Source: Massilia niastensis DSM 21313 (GTDB lineage Bacteria > Pseudomonadota > Gammaproteobacteria > Burkholderiales > Burkholderiaceae_D). Taken from it: DNA of 64,000 bases. The translations under genes and the position numbers were made by a program. Below the pieces are notes generated by a model. That model searched no databases and was not told the origin of the DNA. It was given only the letters and a program-made list of their open reading frames with translations. The stretch's first letter is position 1; each line of letters opens with the position of its first letter. The DNA lies in assembly GCF_000382345.1 (NCBI RefSeq), contig NZ_KB908090.1, forward strand, positions 53,057-117,056, written 5' to 3'. Shown piece after piece: positions 51,179 through 60,750 of the stretch.

Positions 51179-51925
51179 TTATCTGTTGCCCCTGGCGGCT
51201 TCCTTGATGAGCAGCCAGATGAATGCCATGTCGTCGATAAAATAGCGGCGGAACATGCGACGCGGTTCCTGGAGGAACCGGTAAAACCATTCGAGTCCGG
51301 ATTTCTGCATCCAGACCGGGGCGCGCTTGACCTTGCCGATGGCAACGTCGAAGGTGCCGCCCACCCCCATCGCGAAGGGGATCTTCATCTCGGCCTGGTA
51401 CTTGCCGAGAAATTGTTCTTTCTTGGGCGAGGAAATCGCCACGAACAGCAGGTCGGCCCGGCTGTCGCGGATCTGGCGCGCCACCTCGGCTTCCTCGTGT
51501 TCGCCATTCCAGTAGCCGTTGCGGTAGCCGGCCAGCGCCAGGCGCGGGTACTTGCGCTGGTAGGTCTCGGCCACCTTGCCGACCACTTCCTCGCGTGCGC
51601 CGAGCAGGAACACGCGCCAGCCCTTCTCGCCGGCGCGGCGCATCAGCGCCTCGAACAGGTCGACGCCGGCCACCCTTTCCTTCAGCGGCCGGCCGAGCAG
51701 GCGCGAGGCCCACACCACCGGCATGCCGTCCACGTTGACGAGCGCGCATTCGTTGATGATGCGGCGCAGCTCGGGATCGCGACTGGCTTTCACCAGCTTG
51801 TCGACATTCACCACCACGTGCTGGTGGGGTCGTCCAGACTGGATGAAGCCGTCGATTTTTCCCAGGGTCTCTTCCATCGACAAGTTGTCGATCTGGCAGC
51901 CCATCAACGTGATACGTTCATTCAT
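51179..51925 (-). CDS. WecG/TagA/CpsF family glycosyltransferase
   Basis: This 248-residue GT26-family enzyme transfers an N-acetylhexosamine-type residue to a lipid-linked sugar at the inner face of the membrane. Family motifs are VNVDKLVKASRDPELRRII, NVDGMPVVWASRLLGRPL, RVFLLGAREEVV and FVAISSPKKEQF. The C-terminal basic tail (RRMFRRYFIDD) fits membrane association. The start overlaps the wecB stop as ATGA. Confidence 0.92.
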   Translation of the reverse strand: MNERITLMGCQIDNLSMEETLGKIDGFIQSGRPHQHVVVNVDKLVKASRDPELRRIINECALVNVDGMPVVWASRLLGRPLKERVAGVDLFEALMRRAGEKGWRVFLLGAREEVVGKVAETYQRKYPRLALAGYRNGYWNGEHEEAEVARQIRDSRADLLFVAISSPKKEQFLGKYQAEMKIPFAMGVGGTFDVAIGKVKRAPVWMQKSGLEWFYRFLQEPRRMFRRYFIDDMAFIWLLIKEAARGNR

Positions 51926-53028
51926 GCAAGTTCCCTTGACAAGATGGCGACAATGCGCTCGGCCGCCTTCCCGTCCCACAGGTGGGGACGACGGCCCTGC
52001 TTGCCTTCGCCGCGCAGCACCTTGCGGGCTTCGCGCACGATGGCGGCGGGATCGGTGCCGGCCAGGACATTCGAGCCCTCGTCGACCGTCACCGGGCGTT
52101 CGGTGTTCTCGCGGATCGTCACGCAGGGCACGCCCAGCGCGGTGGTTTCTTCCTGCAGGCCGCCGCTGTCGGTCAGCACCACGGCCGCGTCCTTCCACAG
52201 GTTGAGGAAGGCCATGTAGGCCTGGGGACCGGCCAGGGTCACGTTCGGGCCCAGGTCGATGCCGAATTTCTCGATGTTGGCGCGGGTGCGCGGGTGCACC
52301 GGGAAGATCAGCGGCAGCTCGCCCGCGATCTCCTTGAGGGCGCCGGCGATACGGGTGAAGGTTTCCGGATCGTCGACATTGCTCGGGCGGTGCAGGGTCA
52401 CCACGCCGTAGCGCTGGCCCCTGGCCTGGCGCTCCTGCTTGTAGCCGCTGGTCTCGAAGCCGGCGCTGTCGGCGCGGCCCAGCTTGTCGGCCTGGTACAG
52501 CACGTTGTCGACCATCACGTGGCCGACATAGTGCACGGCGGAGTCAGGCTTGCCTTCGCGGCGCAGGTGCCCGACCGCCGACGGCTCGGTGACGAAGAAC
52601 CAGTCCGAGATGCTGTCGGTGACGAGGCGGTTGATTTCTTCCGGCATGGCCATGTCGCCGCTGCGCAGGCCGGCCTCGACGTGGGCCACCGGGATATTGA
52701 GCTTCTTGGCCACGATCGAGCAGGCCAGGGTCGAGTTGACGTCGCCCACCACCAGCACCGCAGCCGGACGCTCGGCCGTGCACAGCTCCTCGAAGGCGAC
52801 CATGATCTTGGCGGTCTGCTGCGCATGGCTGCCGCCGCCGGCCGCCATGAACACGTCCGGCTGCGGGATGCCGAGCTCTTCGAAGAAGACGTCGTTCATC
52901 TCGCGGTCGTAGTGCTGGCCCGTGTGGATGATCTTGAAGGACAGCGCCTGCTGCGCCTGGAGGGCGCGGACGATCGGCGCGATCTTCATGAAATTCGGAC
53001 GGGCACCGGCAACGAGGTAAATCAGCAT
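51922..53028 (-). CDS. wecB: UDP-N-acetylglucosamine 2-epimerase (non-hydrolysing)
   Basis: This 368-residue enzyme converts UDP-GlcNAc to UDP-ManNAc. The GT-B fold motifs are present: GARPNFMKIAP, HTGQHYD, HVEAGLRSGD and DSGGLQEETTALGVPCVT followed by NTERP. It supplies the sugar that WecG-type transferases, encoded next, commonly use. It lies 14 bp after the heparinase-like gene. Confidence 0.95.
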   Translation of the reverse strand: MLIYLVAGARPNFMKIAPIVRALQAQQALSFKIIHTGQHYDREMNDVFFEELGIPQPDVFMAAGGGSHAQQTAKIMVAFEELCTAERPAAVLVVGDVNSTLACSIVAKKLNIPVAHVEAGLRSGDMAMPEEINRLVTDSISDWFFVTEPSAVGHLRREGKPDSAVHYVGHVMVDNVLYQADKLGRADSAGFETSGYKQERQARGQRYGVVTLHRPSNVDDPETFTRIAGALKEIAGELPLIFPVHPRTRANIEKFGIDLGPNVTLAGPQAYMAFLNLWKDAAVVLTDSGGLQEETTALGVPCVTIRENTERPVTVDEGSNVLAGTDPAAIVREARKVLRGEGKQGRRPHLWDGKAAERIVAILSRELA

Positions 53029-53042
53029 GGCACTTCCCTTAA

Positions 53043-55013
53043 TTATTTGTCATTAAAAAACGTTATTGTAAACCTGCATTCGACCGGGACGGCGGACGAT
53101 ACGGTCGTGATGCGCAGAACTTCGCACGGCTGCTTCGATTCGTAGGTGCGCGAATACCAGCCCAGCGGCGGATTCTCGGCCCCGCGCACCAGTTCCAGGT
53201 GCAGGTTGGCGCCGGACGCCTGCATCTGCAGCACGAAGCGCTTGCCGCGCACCGACAGCCCCTGGCTGGACAGGCGCACGTCGAGCTCGGGCGCGAAATG
53301 CCAGAACAGTTCGACCTTGTGCGGCTTGCGCGCCGCCACTTCGTCGCGCACCACCAGGGTATTGGTGGCGCCGTCGAAGCGCACGCTGCGCACGTGGCGC
53401 ACCGGGTCGGCCAGGCGCTGGTAGCCGTCGTGCGAGCCGCGGAAATCGAATTCGTGGGGCGAGCTGGGCATGCGCTCGATGCTGGCGCGCGCCTTGCGCA
53501 GCCACATGAAGCGCCCGCCCGAGACCGACTGGTCGAGGTCGTCGATGCGCACCGTGTTGTGGGCCGAGGTGCCGCGGAAATAGTCGCGCCACTTCTGCTC
53601 CTGCCAATAGGAAAAGGTACCGGGATCGACCAGGCATTCCTCGCCCGCCACCGACAGGCTCAGCGCGAGCGCGTCGGCATGGCCGTGGGCGGCGATGCCG
53701 AGGTAGCCGAGCGGGCCGCAGTCGAGCATGCCCTTGATCTCGCGCGACTCGCCGAAGTGGTTGCCGAACAGCAGGTAGCCGCCGTCCGGGAAGGCCCAGC
53801 CGGTGTCGGCTTCGTGCGGATCGCAGTCGGGCCGTCCGCCCGGCAGCGCGTGCAGCAGCCAGCTCACGCCCGGATGCTGGGCGGCCTGGCCGCCGAACAC
53901 GGTGTCGCCCAGCGCCAGCAGCTGGGCGGCGCGGTCCAGGCCGGATGCGTCGAGGCGGAACACGCAGCCGTCGTCGGCGTCGCCGACCATCGGCACGTGG
54001 CCGCCGGCGTCGCGCACCGAGCGCAGGAAGCGCAGCGCGCGCTGCATCGATGCCCAGTAGCCGCGCGAGAACGGCTGGCGGCTGGCCTGGCCCAGCAGGC
54101 CGGCGACGAACAGGAATTCGGCCGAGAACATGTGGTAGGCAAAGGCTTGCTCGCGGTTCACGCCGTCGCGCGAATACTGGGCCACGGCCTCGTGCTCGAG
54201 CTCGCTACGCGCCTGCTGCTGCCACTCGCTCGACTCCTTCCAGCACGGCCAGGTGCTGGCGCCCACGTACAGCCCGGCCAGTTCGCCGATCAGGTGGTTG
54301 TTGGCGGAGGAATGGCGCGACAGGTGGCGCGCGATGGTGCGGCAATGGGCGTGGATGCTGTCGAGCCAGTCGGCGCGCAGCCTCTGCCCCGATTCGCCCG
54401 CGAACAGGCTGCCCGACTCACCGCCGACCAGCTGCCAGACCAGGCTCCAGTTGATCAGGCGGATCCCCAGTTCGAGCGAGCTGGTCCAGTTGGGACCGGT
54501 CAGCGGCGGGCACTGGTCGAGCCAGCTGCGCAGCTGCTGCGCGAGCGCGTGCAGCCAGCGCACCTCGCGCGTCAGGGCCCAGGCCTGGGCCAGGCGCACC
54601 AGGTGCAGGTGGCGGTTGAGTTCCCATACATGCTTGATGTCGCCGACCATGTCGCGGTTGGTGATCGACAGGTCGCCGGCGTAGACGGAGGGGCCGGTGA
54701 CGCCGGTCTCGGGGTCGCGGTTCCAGACGGTGGGCACGCCGACATCGAAGCGGCGTTCGGCGAACAGCACGACATGGCCGGCGCAGATGCGTTCCGCGTC
54801 CAGCAGCAGGGCCTCGGCTTCGGGCGGGTCCAGGCGGGGCAGCCCCTTCACCGCCAGGGTCAGGGCGCGCGGTAGCGGGGGCGGCGCCTGCCGTCCTGTC
54901 ATGCGCCTTCCCAGCTTGGTGGCTGCCGCCTGCCGTACCCGGTAACCCAGCTCCGCCACCGACATGCAGCGCAGCCGGTTGACCAGCCAGACCATGCGTA
55001 CCGTTCCGTTCAT
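53043..55013 (-). CDS. heparinase II/III family protein
   Basis: This 656-residue protein has an N-terminal alpha/alpha-toroid region (about 80-380) and a C-terminal beta-sandwich of the heparinase II/III type (about 400-640, with the conserved HGHADALALSLSVAGEECLVDPGTFSY region, given in part). Family enzymes cleave uronic acid-containing glycans by elimination. In polysaccharide clusters they are thought to trim or turn over the product. There is no clear signal peptide, although type II or other export is possible. The stop is followed by wecB. Confidence 0.88.
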   Translation of the reverse strand: MNGTVRMVWLVNRLRCMSVAELGYRVRQAAATKLGRRMTGRQAPPPLPRALTLAVKGLPRLDPPEAEALLLDAERICAGHVVLFAERRFDVGVPTVWNRDPETGVTGPSVYAGDLSITNRDMVGDIKHVWELNRHLHLVRLAQAWALTREVRWLHALAQQLRSWLDQCPPLTGPNWTSSLELGIRLINWSLVWQLVGGESGSLFAGESGQRLRADWLDSIHAHCRTIARHLSRHSSANNHLIGELAGLYVGASTWPCWKESSEWQQQARSELEHEAVAQYSRDGVNREQAFAYHMFSAEFLFVAGLLGQASRQPFSRGYWASMQRALRFLRSVRDAGGHVPMVGDADDGCVFRLDASGLDRAAQLLALGDTVFGGQAAQHPGVSWLLHALPGGRPDCDPHEADTGWAFPDGGYLLFGNHFGESREIKGMLDCGPLGYLGIAAHGHADALALSLSVAGEECLVDPGTFSYWQEQKWRDYFRGTSAHNTVRIDDLDQSVSGGRFMWLRKARASIERMPSSPHEFDFRGSHDGYQRLADPVRHVRSVRFDGATNTLVVRDEVAARKPHKVELFWHFAPELDVRLSSQGLSVRGKRFVLQMQASGANLHLELVRGAENPPLGWYSRTYESKQPCEVLRITTVSSAVPVECRFTITFFNDK

Positions 55014-56083
55014 CTCTCCCCCGCTAGTTGGTTATACAGCGCGGCCAGGCGGCCGCATACTACTTCTGCCGAGTAGTGTCGTTCGATGCTGGCGCGCGCA
55101 GCATGCGCCAGCCGGGCGCGCAGGGCGGCATCGCCCAGCACGCGTGTCAGGGCGGCCGCCAGGGCGGCCGGGTCGCGCGGCGGCACGAGCAGGCCGTCGG
55201 CGTTATCGCTGATCGTTTCGGGAATGCCGCCGACGGCGCTGACCACGACCGGGAGGCCGGCCGCCATCGCTTCCAGCATCGCCATCGGCACGCCTTCGGC
55301 ATGCGAAGGCAGGCAGAAGACCCAGGCGCGGGCCAGCTGGGCGTCGCGGGTGCGCGCATCGACCCAGCCGAGCAGCTCGATACGCTCCAGGATGCCGAGC
55401 TCGGCCGCGCGGCGGCGCACGCCATCCAGGTCGCCGTCGCCGCCGAACACCAGGCGCAGCTCCGGAAAGCGCGGCGCCAGCAGCGCCCCCGCTTCGAGCA
55501 GTTCGGCGATGCCCTTGGCGGCCTCGAGCCGGCCGAGGAACAGGATGCGGCCCGGCTCACCCTCGCCTGCGGGCGGGGGCGGCAGCGGCACCGAGTTCGG
55601 CAGCACTTCGACCCTGGCGCGCGGCGCGAACTCGCGCACGAACTCGGCCCAGCCGCTCGAGAGCGCGATCACGACCGAGCTCGATTCCAGGGTGTGGCGG
55701 ATCCAGCGCCGCAGCAGCGGGCCGGCTTCCTGCGTGGCGAACCGGCGGAAGCCGCCGCCGTGCAGGTGGAAGATGGTGTGCGAGCCGGCCAGGCGGGCCA
55801 GCAGCAGGACGAAGGACTTGCGCAGGAAACTCGCATGCGAGGCCGCATGCACGTGGACGATGGCGGGATGGTTCGGGAAGCAGGCCCGGGCGGCCTGCCA
55901 GAAGCCGCGCAGTGCGCCGCCCGCCTTGGCGAAACGGCTGCCGTCCACATGGGTGGCGACATAGCGCACCGCCTCGCGCTCGAACAGGCCGTCGTCGCGC
56001 AGCACGGATACCACCGCCGAGACCCCGCCCTTGCCGCCGAGCGAAGTGCCGACCATGAGTACCCGTGGCGCCGTGGACTTCAT
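55010..56083 (-). CDS. glycosyltransferase family 4 protein
   Basis: This 357-residue GT-B glycosyltransferase has the N-terminal GTSLGGKGGVSAVV loop and the C-terminal GT4 signature SHAEGVPMAMLEAMAAGLPVV with the E-x7-E pair. It adds a sugar from a nucleotide donor to a lipid-linked acceptor; donor and linkage are unknown. It overlaps the heparinase-like gene by four bases. A 112-bp AT-rich gap separates it from the CapK-like gene before it. Confidence 0.9.
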   Translation of the reverse strand: MKSTAPRVLMVGTSLGGKGGVSAVVSVLRDDGLFEREAVRYVATHVDGSRFAKAGGALRGFWQAARACFPNHPAIVHVHAASHASFLRKSFVLLLARLAGSHTIFHLHGGGFRRFATQEAGPLLRRWIRHTLESSSVVIALSSGWAEFVREFAPRARVEVLPNSVPLPPPPAGEGEPGRILFLGRLEAAKGIAELLEAGALLAPRFPELRLVFGGDGDLDGVRRRAAELGILERIELLGWVDARTRDAQLARAWVFCLPSHAEGVPMAMLEAMAAGLPVVVSAVGGIPETISDNADGLLVPPRDPAALAAALTRVLGDAALRARLAHAARASIERHYSAEVVCGRLAALYNQLAGER

Positions 56084-56195
56084 CCACGGCCTCCACTGGT
56101 CAAGTGTCTCCGATTCCTTTTCATAGCAGTAACGCTCTTATAAAAGGGACAATATTTCGATCATACATCATGCATTCCCTGATTGTGCGCATGTT

Positions 56196-57479
56196 TTATG
56201 CATCTAGTGCAATGAATTCGAACTTTCCGTTGGGTCCGCGTGGTATGGCCGCCACGCGCTGCACCGCCACCGGCACGCCGGGAACGCGCAACAGGAACTT
56301 CTCGGCCAGCGCGGCCTCGTCGGCCGGCCCGAAGCCGTCCGTCGTCACCACCCTGAGCGTGAAGCGCCCATTCCGGTGATACAGCACCTGCCCCTCGACC
56401 AGGTTGCGGTCATGGCCCTGGAAGATGCGGTCGAGGCGCGCGATGATGCGGCCGTCGGGCAGGGTGATGATCTTTTCCTGGCGTCCGACGATCGCCTTGA
56501 CCGTCGGGAACACCCGGCCGCAGGGGCAAGGCTCGGGCGCGCCGGGAATCACGGTGTCGCCGGTGCGGTAGCGCGACAGCGGCATCGCCGGGTTGTTCAG
56601 GCTGGTGCCCACGAGTTCGCAGGCGCCCTCTTCCCGGGCCAGCAGTTCGACGGCCGCGTAATCGGTCAGCAGGTGGTAGTTGCCGTGCTCGCAGGTGCCG
56701 ATCGCCGAGACCCGCTCGGCCTGGCCGTACCAGTCGAACACGGTGACCCCGAAGGCCCGGCTGACGGCGGCGCGCACATCGGGTTCCAGGGTTTCCGAGG
56801 AGGTCATCACCCCGCGCAGCGCCCGCCCCTGGTAGCTGCGGCCGGCGGCGTTGAGCCAGTTGGCGATGGCGGCGATCGAGGACGGATAGGCATGGATCAC
56901 GACCGGGTCGAAGCGTTCCAGCGCCTCGACATAGGCGCCGATGGTGGCGCTCGACAGGTGGTAGGACGACATCATGAGCATGTTGCCGATCCAGTCGCGG
57001 CACCAGTAGCGGCCATCGCGCGGCTGCTCGTCGCAGACGATGTCGCCGCGGATCCAGGCGCGGCGCTGGCCGTGGCGGTAGCCGATCCAGCGCAGCTGGC
57101 GGTACACGAAACCCTCCTCGCGGATCACGGCGCCGAGCGTCTGCACCAGGGTCAGCGGCGAACCCGAGGTGCCGCTGGTCTTGATGGTATTCCGGATCAG
57201 CGAGCCCAGCTTGCGCGGGCGCACGAAGCGTTCCGGATGCTGCCTGAGCTCCTGCTTGGCCAGCAGCCGCGCGCCCGGACCGACATGCGAGAGCCGGGTG
57301 CCGTCCGGCGGCGCCGGGACGCGCAAGGCGCGGGCGCGGCGGGCGATATAGGCATTCAGGCTGGCCGATGAGCGCTCGTTGCGCGCAAGGACCGGATAGA
57401 CCAGCACCCGCCCCCACAGGTTGCGCGCCAGCTCACGGGCCAGCGAGCGCAGCGAGAGTTTCAGGGAGTAGGTCCACAT
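56196..57479 (-). CDS. phenylacetate-CoA ligase-like (CapK/PaaK) adenylating enzyme
   Basis: This 427-residue member of the adenylate-forming superfamily has the P-loop TSGTSGSPLTLVQT and the FDWYGQAERV and YRTGDTV motifs. CapK-type proteins are found in capsule and exopolysaccharide loci, where their substrate is unknown; they may activate an acid that decorates the glycan. It follows the first glycosyltransferase gene after six bases. There is no aromatic-degradation gene nearby, which argues against a phenylacetate role. Confidence 0.86.
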   Translation of the reverse strand: MWTYSLKLSLRSLARELARNLWGRVLVYPVLARNERSSASLNAYIARRARALRVPAPPDGTRLSHVGPGARLLAKQELRQHPERFVRPRKLGSLIRNTIKTSGTSGSPLTLVQTLGAVIREEGFVYRQLRWIGYRHGQRRAWIRGDIVCDEQPRDGRYWCRDWIGNMLMMSSYHLSSATIGAYVEALERFDPVVIHAYPSSIAAIANWLNAAGRSYQGRALRGVMTSSETLEPDVRAAVSRAFGVTVFDWYGQAERVSAIGTCEHGNYHLLTDYAAVELLAREEGACELVGTSLNNPAMPLSRYRTGDTVIPGAPEPCPCGRVFPTVKAIVGRQEKIITLPDGRIIARLDRIFQGHDRNLVEGQVLYHRNGRFTLRVVTTDGFGPADEAALAEKFLLRVPGVPVAVQRVAAIPRGPNGKFEFIALDA

Positions 57480-57485
57480 CGGCGA

Positions 57486-58712
57486 TCACTTCTTGTACTT
57501 GTCATGCAGGATGTTTGTGTATGTTTCTGCAACAATTCGACCCAGAATAGCATAGGTGCGGTGGCTTTTTACGTACGCTGGGCCACGTTGCGCGAACTCT
57601 TCAGCCAGGCCGCGCTCATCCAGCAGGCGGCGCACGGCGGCGGCGAAGGGCGCGGCCTCCATCGGGGCGCACAGCCCTGCCCTGCTCTCGTCGATGACCA
57701 GGCGCTGGTCGGGAATGTCGTTGGCCACGCTGGGGATGCCAAGCGCCAGGTATTCGACCAGTTTGGTCGGCGAGGCCACGTCGAACAAGGTGCCGCGCGG
57801 AATCGGCGACAGCCCGACCTCGGCCCGCACCGCATAGCCGAGCGCGCTGCGCTGGGGCAGCCAGCCGGTCAGCAGCACGTGGCGCTCGAGGCCGCGGCGC
57901 GCGATCTCGGCGCGCATCCAGGCCATTTCATCCCTGGACGGGGCGTCGCCGGCGATCACCAGCAGCACCTCGGGCATGCTTGAACGCAACTCTTCGACGA
58001 CATCGAGCAGGAAACCGGATTTGCGCGACTGCGCGATGCGGCCCAGGTAGATGATCACCCGGCGCCCGTCGAGGCGCGCATCCCGGGCCGGCTCGATGTG
58101 AGAGCGGTCGAACAGCTCGGCGTCCACGCCCATCGGCACCGCGGTCATGCGCTGGCGGTCGACACCCTGGGCCGCGAGCCAGGCGGCCATGGCGTCGCTC
58201 TGGACGAAGATGTGGCGCGCGCCGGGCAGCACCAGGCGGTAGATGACGAAGCGCGAGGCGGCGGCGCGGAGGGCGTGCGCCAGCCACTTCAGCCCCTTGC
58301 CGCGCCGCCCGATCTCGTCGCGCCGCACCTCGAAGCCTTCGACGATCGGGAAGGACATCCAGTAAACGAAGGGCACATCCAGGACGGCGGCGGCCATCCT
58401 GCCGACCAGGCCGGAAGCGATCTTGTCGCGCACCTGGATGCAGTCGGGACGCGCGCGGCGCCAGGCGCGCACCAGCCCCAGCAGGTCCCACAGCGGCGAG
58501 GCGATGCTGGCGAAGCGGCTCTTCAGGCTGCCGACGGGGTACATGCCGCCGGCCTGCCAGGGGGCCTGGGCGTCGCTGCCGGACTGGCCGACCAGCGAGG
58601 TGGCGACGCCATAGCGCGGCATTTCCACGCCAAACAGGGTGAGTACGTCGGCGCGGATCGGCGGCAAGGGATCGCGGATGATGAAGGCGATGGATAAGGG
58701 CTTGCGGTGCAT
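57486..58712 (-). CDS. glycosyltransferase (GT4-like), first gene of the polysaccharide cluster
   Basis: This 408-residue GT-B protein has the C-terminal domain motifs IIYLGRIAQSRKSG, VIAGDAPSRDE and SPTKLVEYLALGIPSVAN. A hydrophobic stretch near residues 100-125 (MAAAVLDVPFVYWMSF) may help membrane binding. The ATG at 58712 has GAGG five bases upstream. A sigma-70-like promoter lies at 58744-58771. The nine genes downstream on this strand (to manC) look like one functional unit. Confidence 0.87.
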   Translation of the reverse strand: MHRKPLSIAFIIRDPLPPIRADVLTLFGVEMPRYGVATSLVGQSGSDAQAPWQAGGMYPVGSLKSRFASIASPLWDLLGLVRAWRRARPDCIQVRDKIASGLVGRMAAAVLDVPFVYWMSFPIVEGFEVRRDEIGRRGKGLKWLAHALRAAASRFVIYRLVLPGARHIFVQSDAMAAWLAAQGVDRQRMTAVPMGVDAELFDRSHIEPARDARLDGRRVIIYLGRIAQSRKSGFLLDVVEELRSSMPEVLLVIAGDAPSRDEMAWMRAEIARRGLERHVLLTGWLPQRSALGYAVRAEVGLSPIPRGTLFDVASPTKLVEYLALGIPSVANDIPDQRLVIDESRAGLCAPMEAAPFAAAVRRLLDERGLAEEFAQRGPAYVKSHRTYAILGRIVAETYTNILHDKYKK

Positions 58713-58743
58713 GGAACCTCGTATCGAAGGGTCAAGCCAGCCG

Positions 58744-58771
58744 ATTCTAGCCCAGCGCCCGGCGCGCACAA
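58744..58771 (-). promoter_or_regulatory. putative sigma-70 promoter of the polysaccharide cluster
   Basis: On the minus strand, TTGTGC (58766-58771) and TAGAAT (58744-58749) are 16 bases apart, giving a leader of about 25 bases to the first glycosyltransferase gene. A GTGTGC/GCACAC repeat lies just upstream at about 58790-58808. Confidence 0.5.
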
Positions 58772-58815
58772 TTCGGCAATTGGCGCCATGTGTGCGGTGC
58801 AGCACACTCGGCCGT

Positions 58816-58843
58816 AAAAAGCTGGGGAGCACTATCCCCAGGC
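58816..58843 (-). terminator. intrinsic terminator of the AraC-family gene
   Basis: On the minus strand CTGGGGA/TCCCCAG with a six-base loop, extended by AGC, runs into TTTTT directly after the stop codon. It isolates the regulator from the polysaccharide cluster on the same strand. Confidence 0.83.
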
Positions 58844-59794
58844 TTATTTGCCCGGCACTTCGATGTTTCCGAATACGGCCCGGTGGCCCTCGTCGCCGCT
58901 TCCTGCGCGCGCGTAGCGGCCGGGGGGCAGGCCCACATGCCGGCTGAACGCGGTGCTGAAGGCGCTCGCCGAGTTGTAGCCGACCCGTTCGGCGATGTCG
59001 CCGAGCGCGCTGTCCTGGCGGCGCAGCAGGCCCTTCGCGATCGCCATCCGCCAGGCCAGCAGGTATTCCATCGGCGCCAGGCCGACGGCGCGGGTGAAGC
59101 GCTCGAAAAACGCCGAGCGCGACAGCGCAGCCTCCTTCGCCAGCTGGGTGATGGTCCAGGCCCGCGCGGGGTCGCCGTGCATCGCGCGCAGCGCGAGCGC
59201 CAGGCGCGCGTCGGCCAGTCCGCGCAGCAGCCCCGGCGGCGCGCCGGCGCCGGAGGTCGTGCGCAGCGCTTCGATCAGCAGCACCTCCACCAGCCGCGCG
59301 AGCATGAGCTCGCGGCCCGCCTTGCGCGCGCGCGCTTCCTCGTCCACCAGCCCCACGAGCAGCGCCAGCCGCGCCGCATTGCGCACGCAGACCAGTTGCG
59401 GCAGCAAGGACACCAGCAGGGAGGCGTCGGGAGAACCGAACACGAAGTACCCGCCCAGCAGGCGCACCTCGGGAGGCCCCTCCTGGCCGCCATGGCGGAC
59501 CTCGTCCGCCGGTTCGGGCGCCGATGCCGGATCGATGTCGATGGGGATCCCCGGCTCGAGGCTGCTCAGGGTGAAGCCGGGCGTGGTCGGCAGGAGGACG
59601 AAGTCGCCCGTCCCGAGGACCAGGGGCGCCTCGCCCTCGACCTCCAGCCGGCAGCTGCCCTCGAGGATGGTGCAAAAGCCCGGATGGCCGAAGGCGGCGT
59701 AGCGCACGCCCCAGCGGCCGGCCCCGCCGATGCCCTTCGACAGCACGGTGCGCGGCCGCAGCAGCGTGATGACTTCCGAAAGGGGATCGATCAT
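58844..59794 (-). CDS. AraC-family transcriptional regulator
   Basis: This 316-residue regulator has an N-terminal cupin-like domain (about 30-175) and two helix-turn-helix motifs (about 212-305: LAKEAALSRSAFFERFTRAVG and RVGYNSASAFSTAFSRHVG, each given in part). AraC/cupin_6 proteins of this type often control the adjacent divergent dehydrogenase gene, which is what is seen here. The ligand is unknown. Confidence 0.9.
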   Translation of the reverse strand: MIDPLSEVITLLRPRTVLSKGIGGAGRWGVRYAAFGHPGFCTILEGSCRLEVEGEAPLVLGTGDFVLLPTTPGFTLSSLEPGIPIDIDPASAPEPADEVRHGGQEGPPEVRLLGGYFVFGSPDASLLVSLLPQLVCVRNAARLALLVGLVDEEARARKAGRELMLARLVEVLLIEALRTTSGAGAPPGLLRGLADARLALALRAMHGDPARAWTITQLAKEAALSRSAFFERFTRAVGLAPMEYLLAWRMAIAKGLLRRQDSALGDIAERVGYNSASAFSTAFSRHVGLPPGRYARAGSGDEGHRAVFGNIEVPGK

Positions 59795-59892
59795 GGCTGG
59801 ACGATTGCAAACGAAATCCGGATTCTTGATTATAGATCGTCCTGCCGTCTGGCGCTATCGTGACGGGTATCGACACCACGAGGAAGCAAGCA

Positions 59893-60636
59893 ATGAACAC
59901 CGTACTGATTACCGGCTGCTCGTCCGGCTATGGCCTGGAAACCGCCCGCCACTTTCTTGCCCGGGGCTGGCAAGTGATCGCCACCATGCGCACGCCGCGC
60001 CACGATCTCCTTCCCCGTTCTGAGCGCCTGCGCGTGCTGGCGCTCGACGTGACCAGGCCGGAAAGCATCGCGGCCCTGCTCGAGGCCTGCGGTCCGGTCG
60101 ACGTGCTCGTCAACAATGCCGGCATCGGGCTGCTGGGCGCCTTCGAGGCCACGCCGATGGCCCTGGTGCGCGAGGTATTCGACACGAATACCTTCGGCGT
60201 CATGGCGATGACGCAGGCGGTCCTGCCCCAGTTCCGCACCCGCAAGGCGGGCGTGATCGTGAACGTCACGTCGAGCGCGACCCTGGCGCCGATGCCGCTG
60301 GTCGCCGTGTACACGGCCAGCAAGACGGCGATCGAAGGATTCAGCGCCTCGCTCGCCTTCGAGCTCGCGTCCTTCGGCATCCGCGTCAAGCTGGTCGAAC
60401 CGGGTTATGGACCGACCACGCGCTTCGCCAGCAATAGCGGAACGCGCATGGAGGGACGCATTCCCGAGGCCTATGCAGCCTACGCGCAGTCGGTCCTGGC
60501 CGCCTTCGCCGAACCGGCCGCGGTGACGCGCGAGCGCGACGTGGCCGAAGCCGTCTGGCGGGCCGCGACCGAGCCCACGACCCGGCTGCGCTTCCCGGCG
60601 GGCGCCGACGCGCTGGCGCTGGCGCAGGCGGCATGA
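59893..60636 (+). CDS. short-chain dehydrogenase/reductase
   Basis: This 247-residue classical SDR uses NAD(P). The cofactor motif is TGCSSGYG (residues 7-14), NNAG is at about 74-77 and the catalytic Ser-Tyr-Lys set is seen as VTSSA and YTASK. The substrate is unknown. The ATG at 59893 follows GAGGAA at eight bases; an upstream GTG/ATG 11 codons earlier has no support. It reads divergently from the AraC-type gene with a 98-bp gap. Confidence 0.92.
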   Translation: MNTVLITGCSSGYGLETARHFLARGWQVIATMRTPRHDLLPRSERLRVLALDVTRPESIAALLEACGPVDVLVNNAGIGLLGAFEATPMALVREVFDTNTFGVMAMTQAVLPQFRTRKAGVIVNVTSSATLAPMPLVAVYTASKTAIEGFSASLAFELASFGIRVKLVEPGYGPTTRFASNSGTRMEGRIPEAYAAYAQSVLAAFAEPAAVTRERDVAEAVWRAATEPTTRLRFPAGADALALAQAA

Positions 60637-60750
60637 CGCGGGCAGCTCCCCGCGCCGGCCTGGCGCGCATGGACAGGCGAAAAAACCCGCCAGGAATTGC
60701 GGCAGCGCGTTTCCAGGATGGATAATCGTGCAAATTCATCCGTACATCCC

